Below, one piece after another: positions 1 to 8,346 of a DNA stretch of 64,000 nt. The number at the start of each line of letters is the position of its first letter. The stretch's first letter is position 1. The translations under genes were made by a program, and so were the position numbers. The stretch covers positions 1-64,000 of the forward strand of contig CAYPWL010000003.1 of assembly GCA_964414425.1 (NCBI GenBank), in the 5' to 3' direction. A model generated the notes under the pieces. It was not told where the DNA came from, searched no databases, and saw nothing but the letters and a program-made list of their open reading frames with translations. This DNA comes from GYS-P2D sp964414425 (lineage in GTDB: Bacteria; Bacteroidota; Bacteroidia; Chitinophagales; Saprospiraceae).

Positions 1-207
1 CATCATCGTATCCATCATCATGGTGTCCGTGATCATGGTATCCATCATCATGGTATCCATCATCATGGTGTCCATCATCATGGTGTCCGTCATCATCGTA
101 TCCATCATCATGGTGTCCGTGATCATGGTATCCATCATCATGGTGTCCATCATCATAGTATCCATCATCATGGTATCTATCATCATGGTGTCCATCATCA
201 TCGTATC
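1..207 (-). repeat. 15-bp tandem repeat encoding DTMMM units
   Basis: Thirteen complete 15-bp units and one 12-bp partial unit end at base 207, each read on the minus strand as GAY-ACN-ATG-ATG-ATG. The unit length is a multiple of three, so copy-number change keeps the frame. Two variant units recur together, giving a perfect 53-base match between 1-53 and 91-143 (period 90 bases, six units), which indicates block duplication as well as single-unit slippage. Confidence 0.95.
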
Positions 208-966
208 ACTTACAAATATGGCTGGAACCTCAACTGTTAAGGTTTCGCTACACCCAAGGTCATTCGCATATGTTAATACATATGTGCCAGCGGGTACATT
301 ATTAAGTTCTAAGGATGTTTCGTTATTAGACCAAATGAAGCCGAGTGCAGGTCCAGGACAAAGTTGTCTGATGTCTATGCTGCCTAACATGGTGGTAGAG
401 TCTACGGTCACTACAGGATCTGTAAATCGTCCTACCACAGGATTGTCTACTATGACTACTTGATCAGCAGTGAATGTGCTATCTGCGCAACCTACATTAA
501 ACACCCAGTCTGCACTGAGGATGAGGCGCTCACAAGTATTCTCATTTATAGTGAAACCTACAGAATCTATCGATATATCGCAGGTGATGCCAAATGATTC
601 TTGTAATAAACCGGGTAATTCGTCAACACAAGCATTAGGGAAACGAATCGTATCAGCTATGGTTAGTGGCGCTACAGAGTCAAAGTTAACCGTGATAATC
701 TGTATGCATGTATCGCTGACTTCTGTACCTAATTGGGCTACCCAAGATCGTTCGAGAACGATATCGCCAGGACAGTCTTGTATACGTGTGTCAAAGAAAA
801 AGGAGTTGTCATAGCCCTCAACTATAGGTATCCCAGTATTGTCAGGAGTGACAAAGACTTCACATCCAATGGTGATGTCATCAGGGCAGATCAGACTAAG
901 TTCTGTCTGGGCTTGAATGATCGATATGGTTAATAAGAAGCTGATTAGTAGGCCTACTATTCTCAT
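1..966 (-). CDS. Secreted protein with C-terminal DTMMM pentapeptide repeats (partial, runs off left edge)
   Basis: An uninterrupted 322-codon frame reads leftward from ATG at 964-966 to base 1 with no stop, so the C-terminus lies outside the window. Residues 1-20 form a typical signal peptide ending in QAQ. Residues 21-250 are a Cys-containing, Thr/Asp-rich region with about eight cysteines, resembling extracellular beta-sandwich modules of Bacteroidota surface proteins; one segment (AGTYVLTYANDLGC) looks like a gliding/adhesion-type repeat end. From about residue 253 the protein becomes a pure pentapeptide repeat Asp-Thr-Met-Met-Met, 13 full copies plus a partial one, with rare M-I-T, M-M-T and M-M-I variants. 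Function unknown. The Met-rich tail could bind soft metals such as Cu(I), act as an oxidant sink, or be a flexible spacer; all are inference. The reverse-strand frame over the repeat is a by-product of the repeat. Confidence 0.85.
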   Translation of the reverse strand, partial: MRIVGLLISFLLTISIIQAQTELSLICPDDITIGCEVFVTPDNTGIPIVEGYDNSFFFDTRIQDCPGDIVLERSWVAQLGTEVSDTCIQIITVNFDSVAPLTIADTIRFPNACVDELPGLLQESFGITCDISIDSVGFTINENTCERLILSADWVFNVGCADSTFTADQVVIVDNPVVGRFTDPVVTVDSTTMLGSIDIRQLCPGPALGFIWSNNETSLELNNVPAGTYVLTYANDLGCSETLTVEVPAIFVSDTMMMDTMMIDTMMMDTMMMDTMMMDTMITDTMMMDTMMTDTMMMDTMMMDTMMMDTMITDTMMMDTMM

Positions 967-1129
967 GGATTCATTTTCATGCGAATTGCGAATATACACC
1001 CTCGAGTTGTAATGGTCATTTGCAGAAGACCTTTAATGTACTTCTTGTTATACTTAATAGTGGTTTTACCTAATACGTCTTGGTTGCTGGAGGCATAATC
1101 TATTCAATTATTGATTTAAGAATCTGTGA

Positions 1130-1161
1130 TTTGAGTTAAGGAATAGTTCGGACTATATTTG
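1130..1161 (+). promoter_or_regulatory. Bacteroidota-type promoter of ffh
   Basis: TTTG at 1130-1133 and TATATTTG at 1154-1161 match the known Bacteroidota consensus (-33 TTTG, -7 TAnnTTTG) with 20 bases between them. The -7 element ends 17 bases before the ffh ATG, implying a very short leader. No Shine-Dalgarno sequence is visible. Confidence 0.6.
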
Positions 1162-1178
1162 TCCAAAATTTAGCCAAT

Positions 1179-2534
1179 ATGTTTCAGAGTTTAAGTGATC
1201 GTTTGGATGGAGCCTTTAAGAACTTAAAAGGTGATGGTAAACTGACTGAAATCAATATTGCCCAGTCTGTCAAGGAGATTAGGCGTGCCCTTGTATCAGC
1301 AGATGTCAATTATAAGATCGCTAAGGAATTTACTGATAAGATAAAAGATGAGGCGCTCGGCACGAGCAATATATTAAAGTCAGTAAAGCCTGGAGAGTTG
1401 ATGGTCAAAATCGTTATGGACGAGATGACCGAGCTCATGGGAGGTGACGTCGTAGGCGTTGACCTATCTGGTAAGCCCACAGTTATCCTGATTGCAGGAT
1501 TGCAAGGATCGGGTAAAACAACCTTTAGTGGAAAGCTCGCCAAATGGCTTAAAGAGAAGAAAAAGAAAAAACCACTCCTCGTAGCATGTGATGTATATAG
1601 ACCGGCTGCAATAGATCAGATCTCAGTATTAGCAGAACAAGTTGGGGTCCAGGTCTACAAGGAGGTAGAAAACAAAAACCCTGTTGAGATTGCTCAAAAT
1701 GCCATCATATATGCAACTGAACAGAAGTGTGATGTCGTCATCGTCGATACAGCAGGTCGATTAGCTGTTGATGAGGAGATGATGAATGAGATCGAGGCGG
1801 TGAAAAAGAACATCTTGCCTAATGAAACGCTCTTTGTCGTTGACTCTATGACAGGTCAGGATGCGGTTAACACTGCTAAGGCGTTTAACGAGCGGATTGA
1901 TTACAACGGCGTCGTATTAACCAAACTCGATGGTGATACTCGGGGTGGTGCGGCACTATCTGTCAAGTATACTGTCGGGAAACCAATCAAATTTATTTCG
2001 ACTGGGGAGAAGATGGAGCAGCTGGATATGTTCTATCCAGAGCGTATGGCTCAGCGTATCCTTGGGATGGGTGATATCATCTCATTCGTCGAGAGAGCGC
2101 AGGATCAGTTTGATGAGGAGGAGGCTAAGAAGCTCGAAAAGAAAATCAAGAAGAACAAGTTTGACTTCAATGACTTTCTCAAGCAAGTTGATCAAATCCG
2201 TAAGATGGGAGATCTTAAATCCCTCATGGGGATGATCCCTGGAATGGGTAAAGCCCTCAAAGGTGTTGACATCGATAATAGTGCATTCAACAAAGTAGAG
2301 GCCATTATATTCAGTATGACTCCAAAGGAGCGCGAAAATCCAGAATTGCTCAATATGTCTCGTAAGAAAAGAATTGCCAAAGGTTGTGGTCAGAGTCTGC
2401 ACGAGATCAACATGTTCATCAAGCAATTTGATCAAATGAGAAAGATGATGCATATGATGTCCAAGGGCAAGAATATGCAGAACTTCATGTCACAGATGCA
2501 AAACATGGGTGGCCCAGGTATGGGCAAGTTCTAA
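1179..2534 (+). CDS. ffh: Signal recognition particle protein Ffh (SRP54)
   Basis: GTPase of the signal recognition particle, which binds 4.5S RNA and targets nascent membrane proteins to the FtsY receptor. The 451-aa length is normal. An N-terminal helical bundle (about 1-95) precedes the G domain with P-loop GLQGSGKTT (107-115), DTAGR (190-194) and TKLDGD (248-253). The Met-rich M domain occupies about 330-451 and ends in GMGKF. In the RNA-binding motif, RKKRIAKGCG carries Cys403 where GSG is usual. The gene starts at ATG 1179 directly behind a good promoter and converges on mutS with only 4 bases between stop codons. Identification is certain. Confidence 0.98.
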   Translation: MFQSLSDRLDGAFKNLKGDGKLTEINIAQSVKEIRRALVSADVNYKIAKEFTDKIKDEALGTSNILKSVKPGELMVKIVMDEMTELMGGDVVGVDLSGKPTVILIAGLQGSGKTTFSGKLAKWLKEKKKKKPLLVACDVYRPAAIDQISVLAEQVGVQVYKEVENKNPVEIAQNAIIYATEQKCDVVIVDTAGRLAVDEEMMNEIEAVKKNILPNETLFVVDSMTGQDAVNTAKAFNERIDYNGVVLTKLDGDTRGGAALSVKYTVGKPIKFISTGEKMEQLDMFYPERMAQRILGMGDIISFVERAQDQFDEEEAKKLEKKIKKNKFDFNDFLKQVDQIRKMGDLKSLMGMIPGMGKALKGVDIDNSAFNKVEAIIFSMTPKERENPELLNMSRKKRIAKGCGQSLHEINMFIKQFDQMRKMMHMMSKGKNMQNFMSQMQNMGGPGMGKF

Positions 2535-2550
2535 GGACTTAATTGTCCTT
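2533..2550. terminator. Short hairpin between convergent ffh and mutS
   Basis: AAGGAC (2533-2538) and GTCCTT (2545-2550) can pair around a 6-base loop. The hairpin overlaps both stop codons of the convergent genes. The stem is short and there is no clear U tract, so a terminator role on either strand is only plausible. Confidence 0.35.
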
Positions 2551-5163
2551 TACCAACAATTTTAATTCATTCAGTTTCATCATGCACTCGACAGGCGTCA
2601 GTGTGTTGAGATCGAGATCTTTGATCTGAGCTTCGAGCTTTTCGAGATGTGGAGATCCACTGAAGAAGCTTAACTGTGAGTTTGGCTGTTGTGCTGTGAT
2701 GGCCTGTAGGGTAGAGCTCTTCTGTTGATCTTGGTCGATTGAGTTTTCTTGCAGCATGGTGAGGATATGCCCTGCTCTAATGATGATATCTTTTGGCAAC
2801 CCAGACATCATGGCTACTTGGATACCAAACGATTGGTTACTACTGCCCTTTGTGAGTTTTCTGAGGAAGATGATTTTATCACCTACCTCTTTGGTGGTGA
2901 CGCTATAGTTGTGGATGCGCTCATACTTATCAGATAGCTGACTCAGTTCGTGATAGTGAGTGGCGAATAAGGTTTTAGGTGCAGCGGGATGATCATGAAG
3001 GTACTCGACTATAGACCATGCGATAGATATACCATCATAAGTACTGGTGCCACGACCGATCTCATCTAATAGGATAAGACTGCGTGGAGATAGGTTATTC
3101 ATGATCGTGGCAGTCTCGATCATCTCTACCATAAATGTGGACTCGCCGCTGGAGATGTTATCTGATGCGCCAACACGAGTAAAAATGCGGTCTACGATTC
3201 CGATATCGGCTTCTTTCGCAGGTACAAAGCAGCCAATCTGTGCCATGAGGCAGATCAAAGCGGTCTGACGAAGGATGGCGGATTTACCAGACATATTGGG
3301 TCCCGTAATCAGCATGATCTGCTCTTCCTCGGTATTAATCGTAAGATCATTAGGGATATAAGACTCACCTAATGGGAGATGCGCCTCGATAACGGGATGT
3401 CTCCCTTCTACAATGTGTAGCGAGGTAGTTTCATTGATTTTTGGTCGACAATATTGATTCTTCAATGATAGTTTGCCAAAGGAGTTGAGACAATCGATCT
3501 GTGCAAGTACAGATGCATTGTCCTGGATCGTCTCGATATAGCTCATCAACCAGTGGATCAACTCTGCATAGAGGCGTTCTTCCAGCACTAATATCTTATC
3601 TTCCGCACCGAGGATCTTGGATTCAAGGATTTTTAGTTCTTCTGATATATAGCGCTCCGAGTTAGTCAGTGTTTGCTTGCGAGTCCAAGTTTCAGGGATG
3701 AGGTCCTGATCTTTATACTTATTGGTCACTTCGAAGTAATAACCAAAGACATTATTAAAGCCCACTTTGAGATTAGTAATACCCGTAGCTTCGGTTTCAC
3801 GATCAAGAAGGTTTTTGAGGTGATCTTTACTGTTCTTTATGAGATCTCGGAGTTCATCCAGTTCACTATTTAATCCATCCGCCATGACACCACCTTTATG
3901 CAGATTTACGGGTGGATTATCTACGATCGAAGCCGTGATCTTTTGACTGACTTCTGGCAGATGAGATAGTCTTGACAGTAGTGCAAAGAGCGAAGGGCTC
4001 TCTTCCTCTTCGAATATGCACTTGATGTCAGGAATCTTGTTCAAGCTTATCCTGATGTTAGCAATCTCTCGTGGATTGGCTTTGCCCAGTGCTACCTTAC
4101 CCATGATGCGCTCGAGATCACTGATACCTCTTAAATTTTGATCGAGCTCCTCAGACTTGAGCGGGGCATCGTGTAAGATCGATACGATATCCAAGCGCTG
4201 CTGTATCCGATGTATATCAGTTAGCGGTAACAGGATCCACTTCTTCAGTAAGCGACCACCCATAGGAGTGACCGTATGATCAAGTATCTGAGACAGAGGG
4301 ATGCCAGATGGATGATTAGAGTAGACTAACTCAAGATTGCGTATCGTAAATTGATCGAGCCATACATATTGGTCCAAGTGTATCCTTGAGATCTTCTTGA
4401 TATGATCAAGATTCTTTTGTTCCGTGCTCTCCAGATAATGCAGGACAGCACCTGCAGCAATTTGACCCGATACGAGCTGCTCCACACCAAAACCCTTAAG
4501 GCTTTGTACTTTGAATTGCTCGATCAATTTATTGGAGCAGTAATCCTGCTGCCAGATCCAATCGTCTATGGCATAGCTGTAGTAGGCATCATGGGTGAGC
4601 GATGAGTATTCCTCTTTACGATCTTTGCTGTAGATCACTTCTTTAGGGAGATAAGTGCCCAACAACTTCTGGATCTCGGCGGAGAGACCTTGATATACTA
4701 TAAATTCTCCAGTTGAGAGGTCGAGCATGGCCAGTCCAAGAGTTCTGTCACTATTGAAGTGGACTGCTGCCAGAAAGTTGTTTTCCTTTTGTTCGAGTAG
4801 GTTGTCACTGGTGCCCAGACCTGGAGTCACCACATCGGTTACGCCTCTTCGGACGATTTTTTTCTCTTTACTTGGTTTCTCGAGTTGTTCGCAGATAGCT
4901 ACACGATATCCCCCTTTGACAAGTCGAGGTAAGTATACGTCAAGCGAATGATGAGGGAACCCGGCCAGTTCTATATTTGATCCGCCGTTGTTACGGGCAG
5001 TCAGAACAATACCCAATACTTGAGAAGCCTTCACCGCATCCTCTCCGAAGGTCTCATAAAAATCACCTACTCTGAATAAAAGCAAGGCATCCTTGTGCTT
5101 TGCCTTCATCTCAAAGTACTGTTTCATCAACGGCGTAACCTTCTTCGTTTTGGTCTTACTCAA
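2539..5163 (-). CDS. mutS: DNA mismatch repair protein MutS
   Basis: Mismatch-recognition ATPase that starts methyl-independent or methyl-directed mismatch repair with MutL. The 874-aa length is normal for MutS1. Domain I carries the Phe-x-Glu mismatch wedge (F35-Y36-E37 in GDFYETF). The connector, lever and clamp regions follow, then the ATPase with Walker A GPNMSGKS (621-628), Walker B LILLDE (696-701), the GRGTSTYDG signature and ATHYHEL near 735. The C-terminal tail after 800 is the helix-turn-helix dimerisation part. The start is TTG at 5161-5163, chosen because the encoded SKTKTKKVTPLMKQY matches the family N-terminus and no upstream ATG fits. Monocistronic by spacing. Confidence 0.97.
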   Translation of the reverse strand: MSKTKTKKVTPLMKQYFEMKAKHKDALLLFRVGDFYETFGEDAVKASQVLGIVLTARNNGGSNIELAGFPHHSLDVYLPRLVKGGYRVAICEQLEKPSKEKKIVRRGVTDVVTPGLGTSDNLLEQKENNFLAAVHFNSDRTLGLAMLDLSTGEFIVYQGLSAEIQKLLGTYLPKEVIYSKDRKEEYSSLTHDAYYSYAIDDWIWQQDYCSNKLIEQFKVQSLKGFGVEQLVSGQIAAGAVLHYLESTEQKNLDHIKKISRIHLDQYVWLDQFTIRNLELVYSNHPSGIPLSQILDHTVTPMGGRLLKKWILLPLTDIHRIQQRLDIVSILHDAPLKSEELDQNLRGISDLERIMGKVALGKANPREIANIRISLNKIPDIKCIFEEEESPSLFALLSRLSHLPEVSQKITASIVDNPPVNLHKGGVMADGLNSELDELRDLIKNSKDHLKNLLDRETEATGITNLKVGFNNVFGYYFEVTNKYKDQDLIPETWTRKQTLTNSERYISEELKILESKILGAEDKILVLEERLYAELIHWLMSYIETIQDNASVLAQIDCLNSFGKLSLKNQYCRPKINETTSLHIVEGRHPVIEAHLPLGESYIPNDLTINTEEEQIMLITGPNMSGKSAILRQTALICLMAQIGCFVPAKEADIGIVDRIFTRVGASDNISSGESTFMVEMIETATIMNNLSPRSLILLDEIGRGTSTYDGISIAWSIVEYLHDHPAAPKTLFATHYHELSQLSDKYERIHNYSVTTKEVGDKIIFLRKLTKGSSNQSFGIQVAMMSGLPKDIIIRAGHILTMLQENSIDQDQQKSSTLQAITAQQPNSQLSFFSGSPHLEKLEAQIKDLDLNTLTPVECMMKLNELKLLVKDN

Positions 5164-5396
5164 GCGGTTTTACAATTTGTGCCAAATCTACATATTTAAT
5201 AAAGATGAATAAGTATATCTTATATATGTATCCGAAGCTTTAGTTTGACTAATGAGGGTGCGCTAAGGCCTACGGTGTCTATATATTGAAGGCATTTTGA
5301 TAACAAATGTTAAAATATTTACATATGTTATCTAAATTTTCATTTAATTGTCATATTAGTATTAGTATTAATGTATAAAACGAAACACTTACTCCC

Positions 5397-5753
5397 ATGT
5401 CCAAGCCAAGAGTTATGACATCCTACTTTAAACTGGATGCAGCAATACAAGAGCAGATCAAACTTGCTTACCCACGAGGATTTGAAAAATTCCTCATCAG
5501 ATTCAAAAATCATAAGAAGAAATTTGTCAGCGCACTTCCTTACGAAGCCGAAGACAAGTACTATATGGTGAAAATGACGCTTGAGGAAGCGAATAAAATC
5601 ATCTTAAATGATGAAGCTTATAACGAAAGCGGAATCTTGAAAACCAATTTCAAGGAGGCTTACGAAGCAAGTCAAAAAGAAGAAGAGGTAGTAGACCTCG
5701 TAGAGCTTGAGATCGACGAAGTAGAGTTAGTCGAAGAAGTTGTTGAAGCTTAG
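5397..5753 (+). CDS. Conserved small protein of Bacteroidota, function unknown
   Basis: The 118-aa product has no signal peptide. Residues 1-85 look like a compact folded domain (SYFKLDAAIQEQIKLAYP..FEKFLIRFKN..KKFVSALPYEAEDKYYMVKMT). The last 30 residues are very acidic (Glu/Val/Asp repeats such as EEEVVDLVELEIDEVELVEEVVEA in outline), typical of a disordered tail. I recognise the N-terminal pattern as a recurrent hypothetical protein of this phylum but know no function. It sits alone between mutS and ada, behind a 233-base AT-rich leader that includes three TATTAG-like steps near 5353-5372. Confidence 0.8.
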   Translation: MSKPRVMTSYFKLDAAIQEQIKLAYPRGFEKFLIRFKNHKKKFVSALPYEAEDKYYMVKMTLEEANKIILNDEAYNESGILKTNFKEAYEASQKEEEVVDLVELEIDEVELVEEVVEA

Positions 5754-5760
5754 TATTGAT

Positions 5761-6852
5761 TTAAAATAATGTTGGCGTCTCACCGATCTGACTCTTGTGG
5801 TCAGCATTAGTGCGCTCATGATTGAGCAGCCATCTCTTACGCTCTAATCCGCCAGCGTATCCTCTTAGCGCACCATCCTTTCCTATTACCCTATGACAGG
5901 GGATTACTACTGCAATGCGATTCATACCATTAGCTGAAGCTATGGCTCTGATTGCTTTGGGCTTATCCATTTTGACGGCTTGATCTTGATAGCTGGTAGT
6001 CCTGCCGTAGGGTATATCGTGAAGGCTATTCCATACTTTTTGTTGAAACTCCGAACCCGGTGTATGTAAGGGGACGGTGAATTCTTTTCTCTTGCCATCA
6101 AAGTATTCGGTGACTTGATCAATCATCGTGTCCATATGATGATTTCTACCTGCGATGATCTTGGCCTGTAAGATCCGTTGTAGATTTTTGAACTCGGTTT
6201 CGAGCATGCGCCGATCTACAAACTCCAACAGACATACACCATCATCCGTAGCGCATATATACATCGGTCCTAAAGGTGTAGTGAATCGATCCATCAGGAT
6301 CACATTATCCTCTGTACTGTTGTCAGGAGAGTTACCCATAATCTTCTTAAAAGTATATCCAAATCCGCTCAATGACTCATAACCAGACGCAAAAGCTGTT
6401 TCAGTAGTTGACTTTCCTCCTTTGAGTTCGATCATGGCATGATTGATCCGATGCATCCGCTGATAAGCTTGGAAGGTCATGCCGTAGTGTTTTTTAAACC
6501 ATCGTCTGACTCGTTCTGGTGATATGCCCGCCTTTCTGAGCTCCCAATCCTTGACCTTCTTCTTAAGGTTAGATTGCGCCATCGAGATTGCCTGTTTAAC
6601 GTAGTCTGGACTTTCATTGGCATTCTCTGTAGGACGACAGATCTTGCAAGGACGGTATCCATGATCAAGCGCATCTTTGAAGGTGCTATAGAATTCCACA
6701 TTCTTCTTTAGTGGCTTTCGTGCTCTACATGGCGCTATGCAGAAGATCTGTGTAGTCTTGACCCCTACAAAGAATATTCCTGTATACTGAGAGTCCTTAT
6801 TGACTAAGGCATAATAATATTCATCAATGACGGCTGGATTTTCTATAAGCAC
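5761..6852 (-). CDS. ada: Bifunctional Ada: methylphosphotriester sensor, AraC-type regulator and O6-methylguanine-DNA methyltransferase
   Basis: Alkylation-damage repair protein and activator of the adaptive response. Three domains are visible in 363 aa. The N-terminal Ada zinc domain has the four cysteines C38, C42, C69 and C72, of which C38 is the expected phosphotriester methyl acceptor. The AraC-type helix-turn-helix lies at about 85-175 (RVRRWFKKHYGMTFQAYQR). The methyltransferase domain at about 185-350 has the active-site motif VIPCHRV with C319 and the GYAGGLERK arm. The start is GTG at 6850-6852. A full-length Ada implies an Ada-box regulon in this organism. Convergent with the 118-aa gene, 7 bases apart. 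Confidence 0.96.
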   Translation of the reverse strand: MLIENPAVIDEYYYALVNKDSQYTGIFFVGVKTTQIFCIAPCRARKPLKKNVEFYSTFKDALDHGYRPCKICRPTENANESPDYVKQAISMAQSNLKKKVKDWELRKAGISPERVRRWFKKHYGMTFQAYQRMHRINHAMIELKGGKSTTETAFASGYESLSGFGYTFKKIMGNSPDNSTEDNVILMDRFTTPLGPMYICATDDGVCLLEFVDRRMLETEFKNLQRILQAKIIAGRNHHMDTMIDQVTEYFDGKRKEFTVPLHTPGSEFQQKVWNSLHDIPYGRTTSYQDQAVKMDKPKAIRAIASANGMNRIAVVIPCHRVIGKDGALRGYAGGLERKRWLLNHERTNADHKSQIGETPTLF

Positions 6853-6935
6853 GGGGCGATTTCATTTAGTCCTCACAAGGTAGTGCTATAGACCTTGGGG
6901 GACAACCGATTTTTAGATGAGTATATTTCTGAGGC

Positions 6936-8267
6936 TTACCTAATCTTTTGATTATTTCGATATTGCTCTTGGATGTTTCTGTATCGACTCAGCTCCGCCT
7001 CGATCGCATCTAATGGATCTGCTAGTTGTGGCACTTTGATGTTGCTCCAAAACTCCTCATCATAATCAAATTTGAGTTCCCTTAGGTTTTTGTCTCGAGG
7101 CACCTTCTTGCCTCCTTTTATGAAGTGTTTCTTAGAACCTAAATTGACCTCTTGAACAATCAGCTTCCTGCTCACGAAGTCAGATTGGGTCCGCCCCATA
7201 AATTTGAATCCTCGATCAATTGCAATCAAAAAGGGTACATAAGTTTGCCCAATCCGTCTATATCGAACCTCTCTGAAATCATTATCTCTTTCTGAGTCTT
7301 TGGGATCGAGCCAGTTTTCTTTAACATAATCGGAGTATTGTGTGTTTATTCTGGTAACACCGTAGTCGGTAAGATTGATGGTGTAGATCCTGCTCATTAA
7401 ATACTCATCGACTTCTGTCATGTATAACCAATCTAGTTTAAGGTCGATTAAGGTATCTCTTTCCTGTTGATGATATCCTAAATTTTGAAGTCTGATCTTA
7501 TACATTCCTTCTTTTATAGGACTCCTATATGAACTAAATTGTTCATATAGGCTATCCATATCCCTGTTTCTGGACCATGCTATTATAGTTTTAGTATAAA
7601 TTGCGTTGACGTCCAATATGTGCGGCATTGTCATCTCGGAAAACTTCCGGTACTGATGAAGTAAGAGATGTCTATTATCATCTGTCCTTCTGAGCTGCTG
7701 CACTTTGATCTTATGAGGTGAATATGTTAAGTAATCGTTATCTGCTGTTTTTGTGACTTTATTTTTCTTGATATAGCTCTGATCCTCGATGGTCATATAG
7801 GCCTCGAGCATATGTCCATAGTCCTCGTTGGCGATGCTATATTCTTGGTAATAGCATTGCAGTTGATGATCAGCGGTGGGGTAGTTATTGGGGATCTCCT
7901 TGATCACATTTTCAAGGATATCATAGAGCGCATCCTCTGAGAGTATGGTCAAGTTGGCGAGTTCATGCGATTTTTCTTGTAAGAAGATTTGATTGTTGAT
8001 AGGCAATAGGTTGCCGACGGGGATTCGTTTGGTCTCATGGATCATCGAGCTGATGATTAAGGTGTCGTCTAAGGTCGTCTCCACTTCAAATGAGCCGTCA
8101 TTAAGTGATACTGCGCCACGGTTCTCATACTTGGCGTAAAATATATGTACAAAAGGCAATGCACTGCTATCTGCCGTTTCGAGGATATGTCCTTTATAGG
8201 TATTATAGTTTTGACCAGTTAAATCTAATGCGAGTAAGAGGGCTGATATTAGGAGGATGCGTGTCAT
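6936..8267 (-). CDS. Secreted protein with carboxypeptidase-regulatory-like N-terminal domain
   Basis: The 443-aa product has a signal peptide (residues 1-19, ending TGQ) followed by a beta-sandwich of the CarboxypepD_reg-like type (about 20-105: YKGHILETADSSALPFVHIF..RGAVSLNDGSFEV). This pattern introduces many Bacteroidota envelope proteins. The remaining 330 residues are a beta-rich domain with several Tyr/Asp-rich stretches that I cannot name beyond similarity in layout to DUF5686-like or related surface proteins. There is no C-terminal sorting signal. It sits 79 bases downstream of the broken RND gene on the same strand, and 83 bases upstream of ada. Confidence 0.8.
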   Translation of the reverse strand: MTRILLISALLLALDLTGQNYNTYKGHILETADSSALPFVHIFYAKYENRGAVSLNDGSFEVETTLDDTLIISSMIHETKRIPVGNLLPINNQIFLQEKSHELANLTILSEDALYDILENVIKEIPNNYPTADHQLQCYYQEYSIANEDYGHMLEAYMTIEDQSYIKKNKVTKTADNDYLTYSPHKIKVQQLRRTDDNRHLLLHQYRKFSEMTMPHILDVNAIYTKTIIAWSRNRDMDSLYEQFSSYRSPIKEGMYKIRLQNLGYHQQERDTLIDLKLDWLYMTEVDEYLMSRIYTINLTDYGVTRINTQYSDYVKENWLDPKDSERDNDFREVRYRRIGQTYVPFLIAIDRGFKFMGRTQSDFVSRKLIVQEVNLGSKKHFIKGGKKVPRDKNLRELKFDYDEEFWSNIKVPQLADPLDAIEAELSRYRNIQEQYRNNQKIR

Positions 8268-8346
8268 GATACTTTAGTAACGTGGTTGTATCTATCTATA
8301 GTCTATCATGTTAGGTGCGCTATGAGGTCAAGGAGTTTTCATATAA

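Noticed and set aside
1..207. CRISPR array
   Set aside because: The repeat unit is 15 bases with no spacers and lies in coding frame; a CRISPR repeat would be 24-40 bases with unique spacers.
20..463. Plus-strand open frames over the left edge (20-463, 470-814, 733-933)
   Set aside because: They are reverse-strand shadows of the secreted DTMMM protein; the minus frame has a signal peptide and typical amino-acid use, the plus frames have none.
2082..2453. Antisense frames inside ffh (2082-2453) and other long shadows inside coding regions
   Set aside because: The composition and lack of starts or motifs fit opposite-strand echoes of the real genes.
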